Positions 47,256-59,445 of a stretch of DNA of 64,000 nucleotides are shown here, piece by piece (positions within the stretch are counted from its first letter, which is position 1; each line of letters opens with the position of its first letter). This DNA comes from Bathynomus jamesi (Eukaryota > Arthropoda > Malacostraca > Isopoda > Cirolanidae). The stretch spans positions 2,186,501 to 2,250,500 of the forward strand of contig JAJOZX010000086.1 of the NCBI GenBank assembly GCA_023014485.1. Direction: 5' to 3'. The notes under the pieces are model-generated. The model was not told the DNA's origin and searched no databases. It saw only the letters and a list, made by a program, of their open reading frames with translations. The position numbers were made by a program, and so were the translations under genes.

Positions 47256-47946
47256 GTGACCGGACAGCTCATACCAGGACAACACATACCCGGACAACTT
47301 ATACCGGACAACTCAGACCCGGACAACTCATACCTAGGACAACTCATACCTAGGACAACTCATACCTAGGACAACTTAAAATAAAAAATTTAGAAATAAG
47401 ATGTATTTAACAAAATTATATAACCTATTTTTAACCAACCAACCTAAATTAAACCAACCAACCAATGCATTTAAAATTAAACCAACCAACCTAAATCTTA
47501 TTTATCTTCGGGATAGGTTTCTTACTACCTATTATCAAATTTCTAAAACAGTTAGTGTTCGGTTAGGTTAGGTTAGGTTAGCTTGAAAACTACAATTCTT
47601 CCGACAAAATGTCTTTCTTGAAGGCTGTTTCATATAACTTGCATGAATTTTAAATGTTTAAATTTAATTTTTAATTTTACAAAATAAATGTTTTCATTAA
47701 TTTTAAAAATAAATGTTTTCATTTCAAAATGTTTTCATTAATAACTTGTATGAATTCTAAATGTTTAAATTTAATTTTTAATTTTACAAAATAAATGTTT
47801 TCATTAATTTTTCATTTTTTTTTCTGGTCCTGTGTATGAGTTGTCCTAGGTATGAGTTGTCCTAGGTATGAGTTGTCCTAGGTATGAGTTGTCCGGGTAT
47901 AAGTTGTCCTGGTATGAGCTGTCCTGGTATGAACTGTTCTACAACC
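47256..47946. mobile_element. Foldback element FB1, 691 bp
   Basis: Arms built from tandem CATACCTAGGACAACT units face each other. The outer ends are GTGACCGGACAG and GGTTGTAGAACAG. The flanks GTTTTTAAGC and GTTTTTAAGA give a 9-of-10-bp duplication. The centre is AT-rich with a (GGTTA)4 run at 47,561-47,580. Same family as FB2. No gene is seen. Confidence 0.8.
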
Positions 47947-48069
47947 GTTTTTAAGACCTAAGGAACTAGATAACAAGTTTCAGTGAAAAAAATAGCATGT
48001 GTACTCAAAGTTAAGGTTACCCTCATCGGCCACCGGACTACAATCAGCGAGTTTACAAATGGTTATACA

Positions 48070-48132
48070 GTTATTATTATTATTGTCTTTGTTATCATCA
48101 TCATTATTATTACTATTATTATTATTATTACT
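48070..48132. repeat. (TTA)n-type microsatellite
   Basis: Imperfect TTA/TCA trinucleotide repeats with no coding evidence. Confidence 0.8.
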
Positions 48133-48203
48133 TAAGTCAAGAACGAAAAAAAAAATCACTCGCATTACTAAGAAAATAATGGTAAAATTAATAATATTGA
48201 ATA

Positions 48204-48588
48204 CAGTACTCACGCAGCTATCAATGATTATGACACCGAGTTAACGTGATTTGGCGCGTTGTTTACATCCGCGGCTCGCCTCCCGTCAGCCCACCACAAC
48301 ACGCCTCAGCCAGTCTCCCCGCGCTTCATAAGGACACATGTGCGTCGTGCGATTGTGACTTCGCATATCTTCACGTCTTGTAGTGAGTACAAACTATTTA
48401 ATTGCATATTATACTGTAATAGAATAATACTGTGTGTGGTGGCACGCGAGGTGGGAGGCCAGTCAGTGGTGGCGGGCAACAGCGGCTGCACCATCCACCC
48501 ACTGGCGGAGTATACTGAGTTAACCATGAAATGGGGTTATCCGTGATCATGGACCGCCCCTTAATTACGGATAACTGAGTGAACACTG
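48204..48588. mobile_element. Tigger-like MITE, 385 bp
   Basis: Ends CAGTACTCACGCAGCTATC and, inverted, CAGTGTTCACTCAGTTATC between TA dinucleotides. A related inner sequence occurs at 37,390-37,500 in P2. No transposase is present. The next 330 bp (48,590-48,920) shows nothing recognisable. Confidence 0.65.
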
Positions 48589-48921
48589 TAATAACCTAAA
48601 CCCTAGAATTTTCTTCCTATTCATGAATAGTTAACTGAACAGCGCAATTATTCACACAGCGCAAATATACACGCAACAAAAGGTGAGGACTCAAGAGGGG
48701 AATATATAATGTTTGAATACAAACTAAATGTACAAACGAAATTCACCAAATACGAAACCTCATAATTACAAAATCATCCAAGAACAATCAGTAACTGAAG
48801 GGTCTCCACAGTGTGAGCTAAAACTGAACACGACTTCACATACGTGTATTATAGAAAACTACAATAACCGTACTATAATACCTGTAAGTTTAATCTGTAA
48901 CTATGTGAGTACAGAAGTCTA

Positions 48922-49060
48922 AAGGTAACGCCCATAGTTCACTGGGTAACACCGTTTCCTTATAAACGAAGTGAAGACACTGAAGTCGGATGTTCGATTC
49001 CCGAATGGTGATGGTAATAACAATTCAGGAGTTAGCGTAATTGGCCTAAGCGCTGTGCCA
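48922..49060 (+). ncRNA. tRNA-derived SINE-like sequence
   Basis: A box-A-like TAGTTCACTGG (about 48,934) and a box-B-like GTTCGATTCCC (about 48,992) lie about 50 bp apart, as in tRNA genes with internal RNA polymerase III promoters. A cloverleaf was not confirmed. It lies just left of the BEL1 insertion. Confidence 0.5.
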
Positions 49061-49089
49061 CTTTCTGGACCTCTTGACTGCTTTATCGC

Positions 49090-49689
49090 TGTTATTATTT
49101 TTTTTATTGGGTTCAAAATCCCAGCTGAGCCGTGAACGGCCAAGCTCTGAAGGGCCAGTTCAACCTACAGCCCAAGTTAAGCTAGATTCAAAACTTACGG
49201 ACTTGGAGGTCCTATTAGGTCCTACCTCAGGGTTGCTGACTCGATGTGGGCCTACCTTAGGCCTCAGTTGCATGAATGTAAGATAAAAAACAAAAGGGGC
49301 ACTATTTATGGTGTTCTTTCTAAACCTTGCAACAACAACACACCCTGCACCATTGCACGATGCAACAATCTTGTATCTAAACAACCAAACTGAATTGCAA
49401 GAGAGCTCTCTATAAGACCACACCTTGTAAGTACCGCATTCCACAAACGAGTAGAAAAGACGCGCAGCGCCCCAAAACATGATGCCACAAGAGTGCCAAA
49501 ACAATGATGCCACACGAGCCTAAAAATGCTAGCTCTAAATTAAGTGAATTTTTCACTAACCTTACGATTATGAGATGGATATATATACACCTTAACTTAA
49601 TATATACAAGCAATGCTGCATCAATCAGCTTAGTCATCATATCGCCTTGGAACAACAATAGTTCTTCCTCTCTTCTAGATTTTCTAACA
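49090..49689 (-). repeat. BEL1 3' LTR
   Basis: 600 bp, TG...CA ends, matching 59,861-60,459 with a small number of substitutions and short indels. Confidence 0.95.
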
Positions 49690-49699
49690 CTCCCCACCG
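49690..49699 (-). promoter_or_regulatory. BEL1 polypurine tract
   Basis: The minus strand reads CGGTGGGGAG immediately before the 3' LTR, the expected place for plus-strand priming. Confidence 0.65.
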
Positions 49700-49717
49700 A
49701 AGAGGCATTGTTGTCAT

Positions 49718-50438
49718 GGTTCCATGTATATTCCCCCCATGAAAATTCCACCCACGAAAATTCCCCCCAGTAAATTCCACCCAAGGAAAATTCCACCCAC
49801 AGAAAATTTCACCCCACGAAAATTGCACCCATCCAAAGAAAATTAGTTTGTTTAAAATGTGTATTATTATTTATAAATTTATTAAAAATTTATTACAGTA
49901 AAAAGTAAAAGATTTATTTTAAATTTATTACAGTAAAAAGTAAAAGATTTATTTTAAATTTATTACAGTAAAAAGTAAAAGATTTATAAGTAAAAGATAT
50001 ATTAAAAAACAATTATTCGACGTTTAATGAAGATTGCATGCAATGCTCTTGAGGAACTCTAAACTATCTGTATTATTATAGCGCTCCACTAGTCTCTTCA
50101 GTCTTTCATTTATGATCTGACAGGTTTTTCGTGCGAGTCGCGGGTAGCAAAAATTAACCAAACTATCACGACTTAACCTAACCAATCGTCAAGGGCGTAC
50201 AATTAACCTAAAAAAATAAATAAAAAACAATAAATTTTTTTTATTTATTTATTTTTATATATTAAGAGAGGAGGATTCTTTATACTGTACGGCAATGACG
50301 ATTGGTTAAACTAATTTTCTTTGGGTGGGTGCAATTTTCGTGGGTGCAATTTTCTGTGGGTGGAATTTTCCTTGGGTGGAATTTACTGGGGGGAATTTTC
50401 GTGGGTGGAATTTTCATGGGTGGAATTTTCGGTACACC
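49718..50438. mobile_element. Foldback element FB3, 721 bp, TSD GTTGTCAT
   Basis: Arms made of repeated AAAATTCCACCCA units in inverted orientation. Outer ends GGTTCCATGTATATTCCCCC and GGTGTACCGAAAATTCCACC. Duplication GTTGTCAT at 49,710-49,717 and 50,439-50,446. The centre is AT-rich with three tandem copies of a TTATTACAGTAAAAAGTAAA unit, plus a piece of the FB0 arm at about 50,165-50,210. Confidence 0.8.
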
Positions 50439-51391
50439 GTTGTCATTACCTTCTGCAAGTTTAGCCAAGCCTTCTCCATGAGGCTGTAACTCAAATGTTT
50501 CATCTTGACTATCCGTGTTTTTGCTGATTTCTAAAGCATAGCGTTTTTGTATAGGTCTCTTTAATTTTCCTCCTGAAGTCTTTACCAGTGCAGACCTAAC
50601 TTAATTGTCTTTGCCAAGAAACAACTCTTCAATTATGCCAAGCTTCCAGCATTGCCTTGGTCTTTCATCCCCAATCATTACCACTTCTCCCACCTTGATA
50701 CAATTTGCATTGGAGCCCTTTACATTGCCTGATGGGTAATAATTGAGTTCTGGCAAGTATTCCATCTGCCACCTCTTCCATAACTGATCTTGTAGCTCTT
50801 CAAGGTACCTGACCTTCTGGTTAACTCTCCTTGAGTGCTCTGGATATGCTGCAAGTCTTCTGGCACACTGGGGCTTGATGTTAATCGTTTGCCATAAAGA
50901 AAATGATTTGGTGTCAATGGATCTGCATCCTGCATACTGTTATAAACAAAAGTGATAGGCCTACTGTTCACCGTTGCTTCTACTTCACACAAAACAGTGC
51001 AGAATTCTTCTTTGCTCAAATGAGCATTAGCTAAAAGTTTCTTTAATGGACACTTTACACTTCTCACTAGCCTTTCCCAAAATCCTCCCCACCATGGTGC
51101 TCTCTCAACAATAAACTCCCACTGTACCCCTTGGTGTGAAAAGTAGGAATGGAATCCTTCCTCTTTTAGCAAGGACCAAACTTCTTGGAGTTCCTTTACA
51201 GCCTTTTCGAAGGTTTTTGCATTATCCGATATGATTTTATTTTGGAAACCCCTTCTGTTCACAAACGTTTTAAAGGCCAAAAGAAATACATCACTACTTC
51301 AGTTGCTTACCAACTCCAAATGGATTGCTCTGGTGGTAGCACATGTGAAAAGACATATATAACCTTTGTTAGACTCCCCTTGCTCATACAC

Positions 51392-52174
51392 GGTTCTAGG
51401 ACAGTTCATACCAGGACAGCTGATACCAGGACAACTTATACCCAGACAAGTCATACCCGGACAACTCATACCTAGGACAACTCATACCTAGGACAACTCA
51501 TACCTAGGACCAGAAAAAAAATGAAAAATTAATGAAAACATTTATTTTGTAAAATTAAAAATTAAATTTAAACATTTAGAATTCATGCAAGTTATTAATG
51601 ATAACATTTTGAAATGAAAACATTTATTTTGTAAAATTAAAAATTAAATTTAAACATTTAAAATTCATGCAAGTTTTATATATATATATATATATATATG
51701 CCCAGTTAGGTTCATTGAATGCCCGGTTAGGTCAACTGAATACCCGGTTGGGTTCATTGAATGCTCAGTTAGGTCAACTGTACGCCCTTGACGATTGGTT
51801 AGGTTTAGTCGTGATATTTTTGTTAAAACTAACGAAAATATCACGACTAAACCTAACCAATCGTCAAGGGCGTACAGTTGACCTAACCGGGCATTCAAAT
51901 TTTATCCTATGTAAATAATGGTTCTCTATTTATTATGTTTGCAATAAATAATAAATTTGTTGTTATTGTTTTCTTATCTTATTTTGGTTAATTTGCAGAG
52001 TTTAAACTTTCGGGGTGGATATAGATGAAAAGATCAACATTGGGGTGGTAATTGATGAAGAGAGTATGAGTTGTCCTGGGTATGAGTTGTCCTGGGTATG
52101 AGTTGTCCGGGTCTGAGTTGTCCGGATCTGAGTTGTCCGGGTCTGAGTTGTCCTGGTATGAGCTGTCCGGTCAC
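51392..52174. mobile_element. Foldback element FB2, 783 bp, TSD GCTCATACAC
   Basis: Same CATACCTAGGACAACT-type arms as FB1. Ends GGTTCTAGGACAGTTCATAC and GTGACCGGACAGCTCATACC. Perfect 10-bp duplication GCTCATACAC at 51,382-51,391 and 52,175-52,184. A second hairpin element lies inside (about 51,700-51,897). Confidence 0.9.
51700..51897. mobile_element. Hairpin nested in FB2 (FB0 family arm)
   Basis: Near-perfect inverted repeat around TTTTTGTTAAAACTAACGAA. The arms carry GCCCTTGACGATTGGTTAGG, as in FB0. The left side has about five ATGCCCGGTTAGGT..ACTGA tandem units. The exact boundaries are unclear. Confidence 0.75.
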
Positions 52175-52935
52175 GCTCATACACATAGACTGGACCTGCG
52201 AAGTCTACTCCCACTACATCAAATGGGGCAGTATAGACACACCGTTCTCTTGGAAGTGGAGCCACCTTTCATAATAAGGCTTTGCACTCCAACGCTTGCA
52301 AACCACACATTTATGCAAGACCTTTTTTATTACTTGTCTAATTTTGGGAATCCAAAACTGTTGTCTGATCTCTATTATCACTTCTCTAACTCCAGCATGT
52401 AACAACTTATGATGAGTATCCAGGATCAAAAGTTCCACAAAGTGCCCCCAGAAGGTAGCAAAATTGGATGTCTTTTCTCCTCTGGAAGCCCAGAAAACTG
52501 TAGTCTACCTCCTACTCTCAATAAATCCCTATCCAAAAACACATCCAAACCCTTGAGAGCAGAATGTGTTGGTAGAACCTGTAATGGACGGCTGATGAGC
52601 AATTCCCTCTCTTCACCAAATTTTTCCTTCTGCACATATACCACCCAGTATTGCCTGGCTTGCTGAATCTCCTTACTGTTCAGAATTCCTTCCCTTCTTG
52701 TTTCTCCCTTAATATTGTTGGTAAATCTATATACCCATGCTATCACTCTTAACAACCTTTTCAGACTGCTAATGTCCTCAAGCCTCAATATGGGGTCCTG
52801 CTGCATAACTTGACAACTGTTCACAGTGCATTTTCTCATTTCACTCACCCATTCTTCTTGAGCCTGGCATTCTCCTACAATAGGCTGATTAGGCCAGTTT
52901 TCGCTTCCAAGTTTTAGCCACTCTGGCCCATTCCA

Positions 52936-53469
52936 CTACAAACTTGACTGTGCAAGATCTTTCACTGAAATTCCTCGTGTTGGTAAATCAGCTGGGTTTT
53001 GGGTGCCTGGACAATGCTTCCATTGCTTGGGATCTGTGTGTGCTTGAATTTCCTCCACCCTATTGGCAACAAATGGTTTCAATTTCCTTGCCTGGCTTCT
53101 TAACCAGTGCCAAACTATAGTGGAATCTGTCCAATAATAGCTTGGAATTTCATAGAGGGCCAAAGACTTTTGCACTGTAACTGCAAGCCGACTAGCAATA
53201 ACTGCACCCATCAATTCCAACCTTGGAACAGAAAGTCTTTTCATAGGTGCTACTCTGCTCTTTCCAGCAACCAACCTGCAACTTACTTCCTCTTTCAATG
53301 TGCCTCTTATATAAATACAAGTTGCATAGGCTTCCTCACTTGCATCACAAAAGATGTGCAGCTCCAAATTGTCTGGACTATTGTTCAACTCTCCAAAGTA
53401 CCATCTTGGGATTTCAATGTCTTCAAGATGTGCCAATTCTTTGAACCAATATTTCCACCTTACCACCAT
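52936..53469 (-). pseudogene. pol: BEL1 RNase H domain
   Basis: Degrades RNA in the RNA-DNA hybrid. Visible: LHIFCDASEEAYATCIYIRG, LELMGAVIASRLA, YYWTDSTIVWHWL with the catalytic aspartate, and WKHCPGTQNPADLPTRGI. It is open in one frame for 177 residues and directly precedes the integrase. A small break at about 52,930 separates it from the next part. Confidence 0.9.
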
Positions 53470-53532
53470 ATGATCAGATAACTCTTGGTCCCAACCAAGT
53501 CCAATTTCCCAGAGGCTCTGAAACCAAATTTT

Positions 53533-54430
53533 TTAGTTTATCACAAATGGAGCCAGGAATCCAAGAGGATCAAAGACCTTTGAAGCCAAACTAAGAGCTG
53601 TACGTTTTGTCCACCTTGTCTCATTCTCAGCCAGCTCTACTAAAGATTTCCCATTGACGGTAAACAAATCCTCTCCTTGCTGCCAAACAATGCCTAGCAC
53701 TTTTGCGTCTATTGCCCACAACTCCTTAATACCAGAATCCTCAATACTTTCTGCTGCATCAGGTACTACACAGGACTGACTCATAAACTCTTGTAATTGA
53801 GAATGATTGGTCTGCCATTTTCTAAGCTCCATGCCAGCCTCCCTCATTATAGCTCTAGCCTCCATGAATATCTGTTTAGCCATTTCTGCATTATTCACGG
53901 AACATAGCAAATCATCAACATAAAAATTTTTCCTTATGTGTTCAATAGTGTTAGGATAGACTTCAGAATATTTCTTAAAATGGTACTGTATAGTAGCTGC
54001 CAACAGAAATGGACTAGAGCTGAGGCCAAACAACACTGACTTCATTCTATATGCTTGAACCTTAGGTTCATTTTCCAACAAGTCTTTCGTATCCACCCAC
54101 AGATACCTTACTGCATCTCTGTCCTCTGGTTTTAACTTTATCCGCAAAAAGGCTTGCTTCACATCTGCAGTCAATGCTACTCTACCAAACCTGAATCTCA
54201 GTAACAAGGAAAATAAATCTGCATTTAAATTTGGCCCAGCATCCAAACAGTCATTCAAGGACACACCACCTTTGTCTTGGCTGAGCCATCAAAAACTACC
54301 CTCAGTTTGGTGGTAGTTTTATCTCGCCGTACCACTGCATGGTGTGGCAGATAATGTGCCTCCTGGCTCACCAGCTCACTTTGCACCCTTTCAGCATAGC
54401 CCTCTCTTACATAGCTTAGGATGGCCTCAT
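53533..54430 (-). pseudogene. pol: BEL1 reverse transcriptase
   Basis: Starts with SLNDCLDAGPNLNADLFSLL and ALTADVKQAFLRI (catalytic aspartate), then SVLFGLSSSPFLLAATI and KNFYVDDLLCS (the YVDD box, about 53,930). The upstream linker at 54,265-54,430 continues in another frame (REGYAERVQSEL and LPHHAVVRRD). One or two frameshifts break the polyprotein. Otherwise it is well preserved, consistent with a young insertion. Confidence 0.9.
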
Positions 54431-54431
54431 T

Positions 54432-55270
54432 TTATTCAATTAACAACTCATTTTTTCTTAGCCTGTACAATGAAGTCTCCAACCTCCGATTAGCTAGCTG
54501 AAGGTTTGAACCGGGTTTGCAAGAATCCTTCCAAGGGAGGCCAACTTCATAGCAACCATCTCTAAACCCAATCTCTTTTTCAAATTGCTTTAAAACATCA
54601 CTGTTCACTGTACTTGCCTGTTTGTCCTTTATGCCAATGGATTCAAGTTCCCAAAACGCTTTCAAATGCCTTTCCAAACCATGGCTGTTCTCCTCAATCT
54701 TAACAAAAAGAGCTTTAACCTCCATTTCATTGCAATAGCTACCATGTAGCATCCAGCCTAGCTTACTTTCAATAGCTACCGAGCCTCGAGATGTGCGGAC
54801 AATATTACCAGTGATGAAGTCCCAATAATAGTCAGCTCCAATCAAAAGACTAATATCTTCTGTTCCTTCAACTTATTATTGCCCAAATTAATTCCTTTAA
54901 CTTGCAATTCTTGGACATATGCCATATCTAAACAAGTAGTGACTGGAGCACAAAGTTCCTCAATATCTACAGCTTGGACCTTGATAGTGGGACTTTCTGG
55001 TAACACCCCCTTAACCAGAACTTCTACCTTCTTAACTTTGGTTCGGTTTTGAACGGAACCCCCAAACCCAGATATTCTTAAATTTTCCCTCTTAAGTTCT
55101 TTAAACTTCAATTTTCTGGAAATTCTGGTCTTAATAAAGCTACACTGGCTACCACTATCAAACAACACTCTTACAGTAGCTTTTCCATCATTCCCAATTA
55201 ATAAGGCTGGAGCTGTTTGCAATAATCCCCTTTTACTTTTACTACCTTTCATAGCAGTGGCATGTGCCAC
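54432..55270 (-). pseudogene. pol: BEL1 protease and protease-RT linker
   Basis: The retroviral-type aspartic protease active site is VLFDSGSQCSFI (about 55,160). Following segments are the linker DYYWDFITGNIVR (about 54,815) and KAFWELESIGIKD, typical of BEL/Pao. A shift occurs at about 54,843, where two frames overlap by four bases. TE-C is inserted just upstream, at 55,270, between gag zinc knuckle and protease. Confidence 0.9.
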
Positions 55271-58200
55271 TAGGGTGTGTCGAATTTTTCAACTTTCAAA
55301 TTCCAAATATGAGGGGTATTAAAAAGTTGCAGCATGACTTAGGAATTCTAAAGATATTTTTGTTAATTTAATATAATTTAGTTTTGCTTGGTAAGAAGCT
55401 ACATAAAAATAGTGACTTTTTTGACTTTTTTGTGGAATTATATAATAATTATTATATTAATAATTATATATGCTGTATTATAATGCACTGCTGTTTTTGC
55501 TTATTTCACAGGTTGAAACACATTCATCAGTGTGCTGAAGATTACTTGTCCGTCAGTGCTACCATCCTAACCAGTGGGAATTGACCTACAATGGCTTCTA
55601 AAAGGAGGACAAGACTGGGGACATTCACACATATGAGCAACCTAATTGGAACTGGTAGAGAGTTGTTGCCCTCTGAACTCCCAACTCTGCGAGACGTTCT
55701 GAAATATGGGCTACTGCTAAGAGAACAAAGTGGTGAGGATGTGAGAAACTACCCAGCAGCCAGTCTTGCAAAGGACATTTACCCTAAAGTGCTTGAAAAG
55801 TGGGAACGAGCAAACAGTTCTTTTGTAGCCCCCGTTGTAAATTCACGAGTCACAATCTTAAACAAGATCCAAGAGAGCTGGGAGCAGGCCAAAAACATAT
55901 CTCTTGGGAGGAAAGCTACATGTCAAAGAGGCTTTCATTGCAAAACTTGACAAGCTTTTTGACATCCTCAGTTGCAAGTGTAAAATTGTTCTCTGCTCTG
56001 AATTTGGCTGCCTTGCAGATGCTGGTTGCTAAAACGAAACTCACATTAACTGTACATGCCCTAGGGAGATGAAGATCCCTGTGAAGGAACTTGCTTTCAT
56101 TAAAGGTCAGAGAGACAAGTCTGGTTCTATTGGACCACATCAGATTGGCTTGCCAGATCAACCTGAGCACAACAGACAAGTCAAAAAGCAGAAGCGGCAA
56201 GAAGACGAAAGAAGAAGGCTTGCTGAATATAAGCAGACAAGTAAGCAGGATGTTTCAATGCCATCAAATTAAATAATTTTCTCTGATGATGAAAATGAAG
56301 AACAAATAGCTGATGCTCAAGATGGAAAGGATGGAAGTTATGAAGTGACATTAGAAATACCAAGCACGTCTTCAACTTTCAATAAAAAGCCAGAGTACAA
56401 CACATTAGAAATACCTAATGTTGCTATGCATAGCATCAGATATGGTGTTGGCCTGCGTGCCACAGCTGCCATCACCACTGCTGCCTTTATGGATGCTGGC
56501 TTGATCACTGAAGAAGACAAGAGACTTGTAGTTGATCACAATAAAGTCAAGAGGGCCCAAGAAAAAGTTATGAGATCCCTGGATCAGGAATTTGATGATC
56601 TTTGTAAGAAGGGTGAAACTGACTGCATCTTCTTTGACGGCCGTCAAGATGCAACTAAAGTTATGCTGAAAGCAGACAATTCAGATCGTCAGTTCCCCAG
56701 CATCATCAAAGAAGAGCATTATTCTGTGTGCAGTGAGCCAGGTGGAAGATATCTCTACCACTTCACTCCTGAGAAAGGCTCAACGAGAAAAAAACCTGCT
56801 GAAGTTATTGCTGATAATCTTGTAGATTTCATGAAGAAGAAGGGCATTGATAAAAGCCTGCAAGCCATTGGAGGTGATTCTACAAATGTTAACACTGGCT
56901 GGGAGGGTGGTTCCATGCATTGGGTAGAGGTCAAGCTTTGCCGTAAGCTGATCTGGTTGGTTTGTGCCCTCCACACTAACGAGTTACCCCTGCGACACTT
57001 GATCACAGCACTGGATGGGAAGACCTTGTCTAACAACAAGTGGACAGGTAACATTAGCAAGATGCTAGACACTGCAACCGAACTTGAAATTGATCCTTCA
57101 TTCACCAAACTCTCAATTGGAGAGCCTCTTACTTCACTGAGTGACAATGTCGTAAAGGATCTCTCTACTGATCAAGCGTACGGGTATAGGATCACACAGG
57201 CCATAAGGACAGGAGAACTTCCCACAGATCTGGCCCTTCTTGAAATTGGTCCAGTGAGCCATTCAAGGTGGTTGACAACAGCAAACAGGCTTTGTCGCAT
57301 ATGGGTTTCAAAACATGGCCTTAAAGGCAAAACCCTCAACAACTTAAGACTGATAGTGGAATACATTGTTGGTGTGTACTACCCCTGTTGGTTCAACATC
57401 AAAGTAAAACACTCTTGGGTGGAAGGCCCACGCCACATCTTGTTTCAGCTGCGGCTAGTTAGGCTGCAAAAGAAGGCTGTAGTGGATGCTGTTTTGCCAA
57501 CCATCAAGCACTCAGCATGGTATGCATTCAGCGAAGTGATAATCCAGACACTCTTGTGCTCAGATGACAGTGAGGAGAGGAGAGCTGGTGTCCAAAAGAT
57601 TGTTGACATGAGGGGTGGAGATGATGACACACTTGGAGATCTTTCTGTACGTCCCAGGAAGACACCTTCCATCAACCCCAGTGCTTCTTCCGTGTTGGAG
57701 CTGACAGACTAGTCTGACGGGGTATTTGAACCTCCTTTGGCATGTAAACTGACTACAGCGGAAGTAAAGAAGTTCTTTGACAAGCCTATGCAAGTTCCAC
57801 AGTGGCCCTGTCATGCTCAGTCAATAGAGAGGTGTGTAAAACAAGTCACAGAGGCAGCAGGCAGGGTGTATACACATGAGAAACGTGAAGGCTATATCAG
57901 AGGCCAAGAAGCAAGTCGGCGGCTGATGTCCAAGAACGAATCAAAGCAAGACTTTATGAAACTTGTTGTTTAAATATTTTTTTTTACTGATGTCATTACT
58001 TTCTAATGTTGTTTTATGATTACAAGGATATGTTTTATGATTACTAGGATATGTTTTATGCAGAGAAACTAAAATTTTTATAGCATTACCTGACATTTTG
58101 AGAAGCTAGAATTAATAAATGTTGTTTTCCGAGAGCAATTTGTGTGCTTTTTAATCAAACGTAGATTTACCAAGCTAAGTGTTGAGCAATCACAAAAATA

Positions 58201-58302
58201 ATAGAAGATTTGAATTCTTCACATCCAAAAACATATTTTTAAAACCCCTCAGTGAAGGAATTGGCAAAAATTAATTTTCACCTCCCAAATTGACACACCC
58301 TA
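55271..58302 (+). mobile_element. TE-C: DNA transposon, TIR TAGGGTGTGTC, 9-bp TSD
   Basis: Perfect 11-bp inverted ends TAGGGTGTGTC and a perfect 9-bp duplication ATGTGCCAC (55,262-55,270 and 58,303-58,311) inside BEL1. It is 3032 bp, with one gene in the plus direction. It is the best-defined member of the TE-A/B/C family. A 9-bp duplication does not match hAT or P elements (8 bp) and overlaps the Mutator range. Confidence 0.9.
55591..57973 (+). pseudogene. TE-C transposase-like protein, nearly intact
   Basis: About 780 residues if its breaks are ignored. The start is at ATG 55,591 (MASKRRTRLGTF). The first domain has ELPTLRDVLKYGLLLREQ. A cysteine cluster (CKCKIVLC, then CTCPREMKIPV) lies in a shifted frame at about 55,960-56,090. 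From 56,345 a 455-residue open frame holds CIFFDGRQDATKV, GGDSTNVNTGWEGG, LVCALHTNELPLRHLI and ALLEIGPVSHSRWLTTANRL. A stop at 57,712 separates the final EVKKFFDKPMQVPQWPCHAQ part. Breaks are near 55,915, 56,030, 56,272 and 57,712. The conserved acidic residues suggest an RNase H-like transposase, by inference. I do not know a named superfamily for it. Confidence 0.75.
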
Positions 58303-58319
58303 ATGTGCCACTGATGTCT

Positions 58320-59445
58320 CTACTTCTGGGTAGGCCTACTAGGAGTGTTTTCACACAATAATGGCTGATGCCTGCCATGACATTTTTTGCATAAAATTTT
58401 AAACTTACAAAACCTTGCTCTGTGACCTTTCAAAAAACATTTAAAACATGCTGTGGACTTAGTTACCCTGTCCTTTCTCTCCTCAAAAGGTAAAGCCTCA
58501 GCCACCTCACATTTATATGACTTGTGGTTGCCTTAGCAAAATATGCATTCCTTGATTCCCTTTAATTTATTCTCAGAGGATGCATGTAGAGCTGACACTG
58601 TACCTGGGCTATTCCTTTTGTAGAAACCTTGGTGCTGTGCCTGCCTTTGTCCCTTTGTTTAACATCCCACTGTGCAAACTCAGTTCCCTCTCGTCTTGCT
58701 AATTCTGTGCCTAAAAGACTTAACATCTGCTGAAGGGGGATGTACACATGTTCTGTAGAGTGTCCCCTACTTAATTCAAGCAAAATTGAGCTAGGCAATT
58801 TAGACTCCAGTACAGTGACCAACATTATACCATACCTTTCCATTCCTACACCCAAATTGTCCAAGGACCTAGTTCTAACTTCAAATTCATCATATAACTG
58901 CCGTAACTCCTTGACACTATTGGGATTATTAACAGGAGGTATAGCTAAAAGTTCACGGAGGTGGCTTTTAATTAAGATCTCTGGCTTACCAAACCGTTTC
59001 TTTAATATATCCCAAGCCACATTATAATTAGCCTCTGTTAATGCTAATCCTGCTATTGTCTTTGCTGCCTCCCCTTCCAAGAGGGACTGCAAATAATTAA
59101 ACTTCTCCACCGCATTTAACACTTGACTAGAATGAAGTCCTGATTGAAAACTGTCTGCCCATCCTTGTCATTTCTGAATACTCCCAGAAAATGTTTTGAG
59201 TACAAGCCTCGGTAATTGAACTGCAGATCTGTTAACCTTAACTTCACAAACACCATTTGTTGAGGGTTTTGTTTCATTATTAGACCTGGTCTCTAACTGT
59301 ACTGAGCTGCTAAACTCTTCTGCTCGGTGGCATACTTTAATTACATCATCAATAATTCTTCAAAGTAAATTGTTATTTTCTCCTTCATCCTCTCCTACAA
59401 GAGCCTCAATTTTAACATTTACTTCACTTAGATCTTCAGTGCAAA
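58320..59445 (-). pseudogene. gag: BEL1 gag
   Basis: Structural protein for the retroelement particle. Visible parts are LPRLVLKTFSGSIQK (about 59,200), VEKFNYLQSLLEGEAAKTIA (about 59,110), LKKRFGKPEILIKSHLREL and a CCHC knuckle CFKCFLKGHRARFC followed by CKKCHGRHQPLLC (about 58,460-58,340). This is the BEL/Pao gag layout. Stops near 59,180 and 58,560 break it. The N-terminal part upstream of 59,445 is not clear. Confidence 0.85.

Larger units (their letters stand above)
50450..52848 (-). pseudogene. pol: BEL1 integrase region, split by FB2
   Basis: The integrase inserts the DNA copy. The zinc-binding part shows HHKLLHAGVREV then CVVCKRW (about 52,400-52,290), followed by a catalytic-core start with FDVVGVDFAGPVYV (about 52,225). 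After FB2 the core resumes with IISDNAKTF (about 51,230) and the late AEXPWWGGFWERLV-type box, here RAPWWGGFWERLVRS (about 51,100). The frame near 52,430 is shifted. A C-terminal part (TPNHFLYGKR, about 50,900) follows. Confidence 0.85.

Noticed and set aside
51781..51890. Transcription terminator or microRNA gene
   Set aside because: The hairpin belongs to the FB0 repeat family. No independent evidence for expression.
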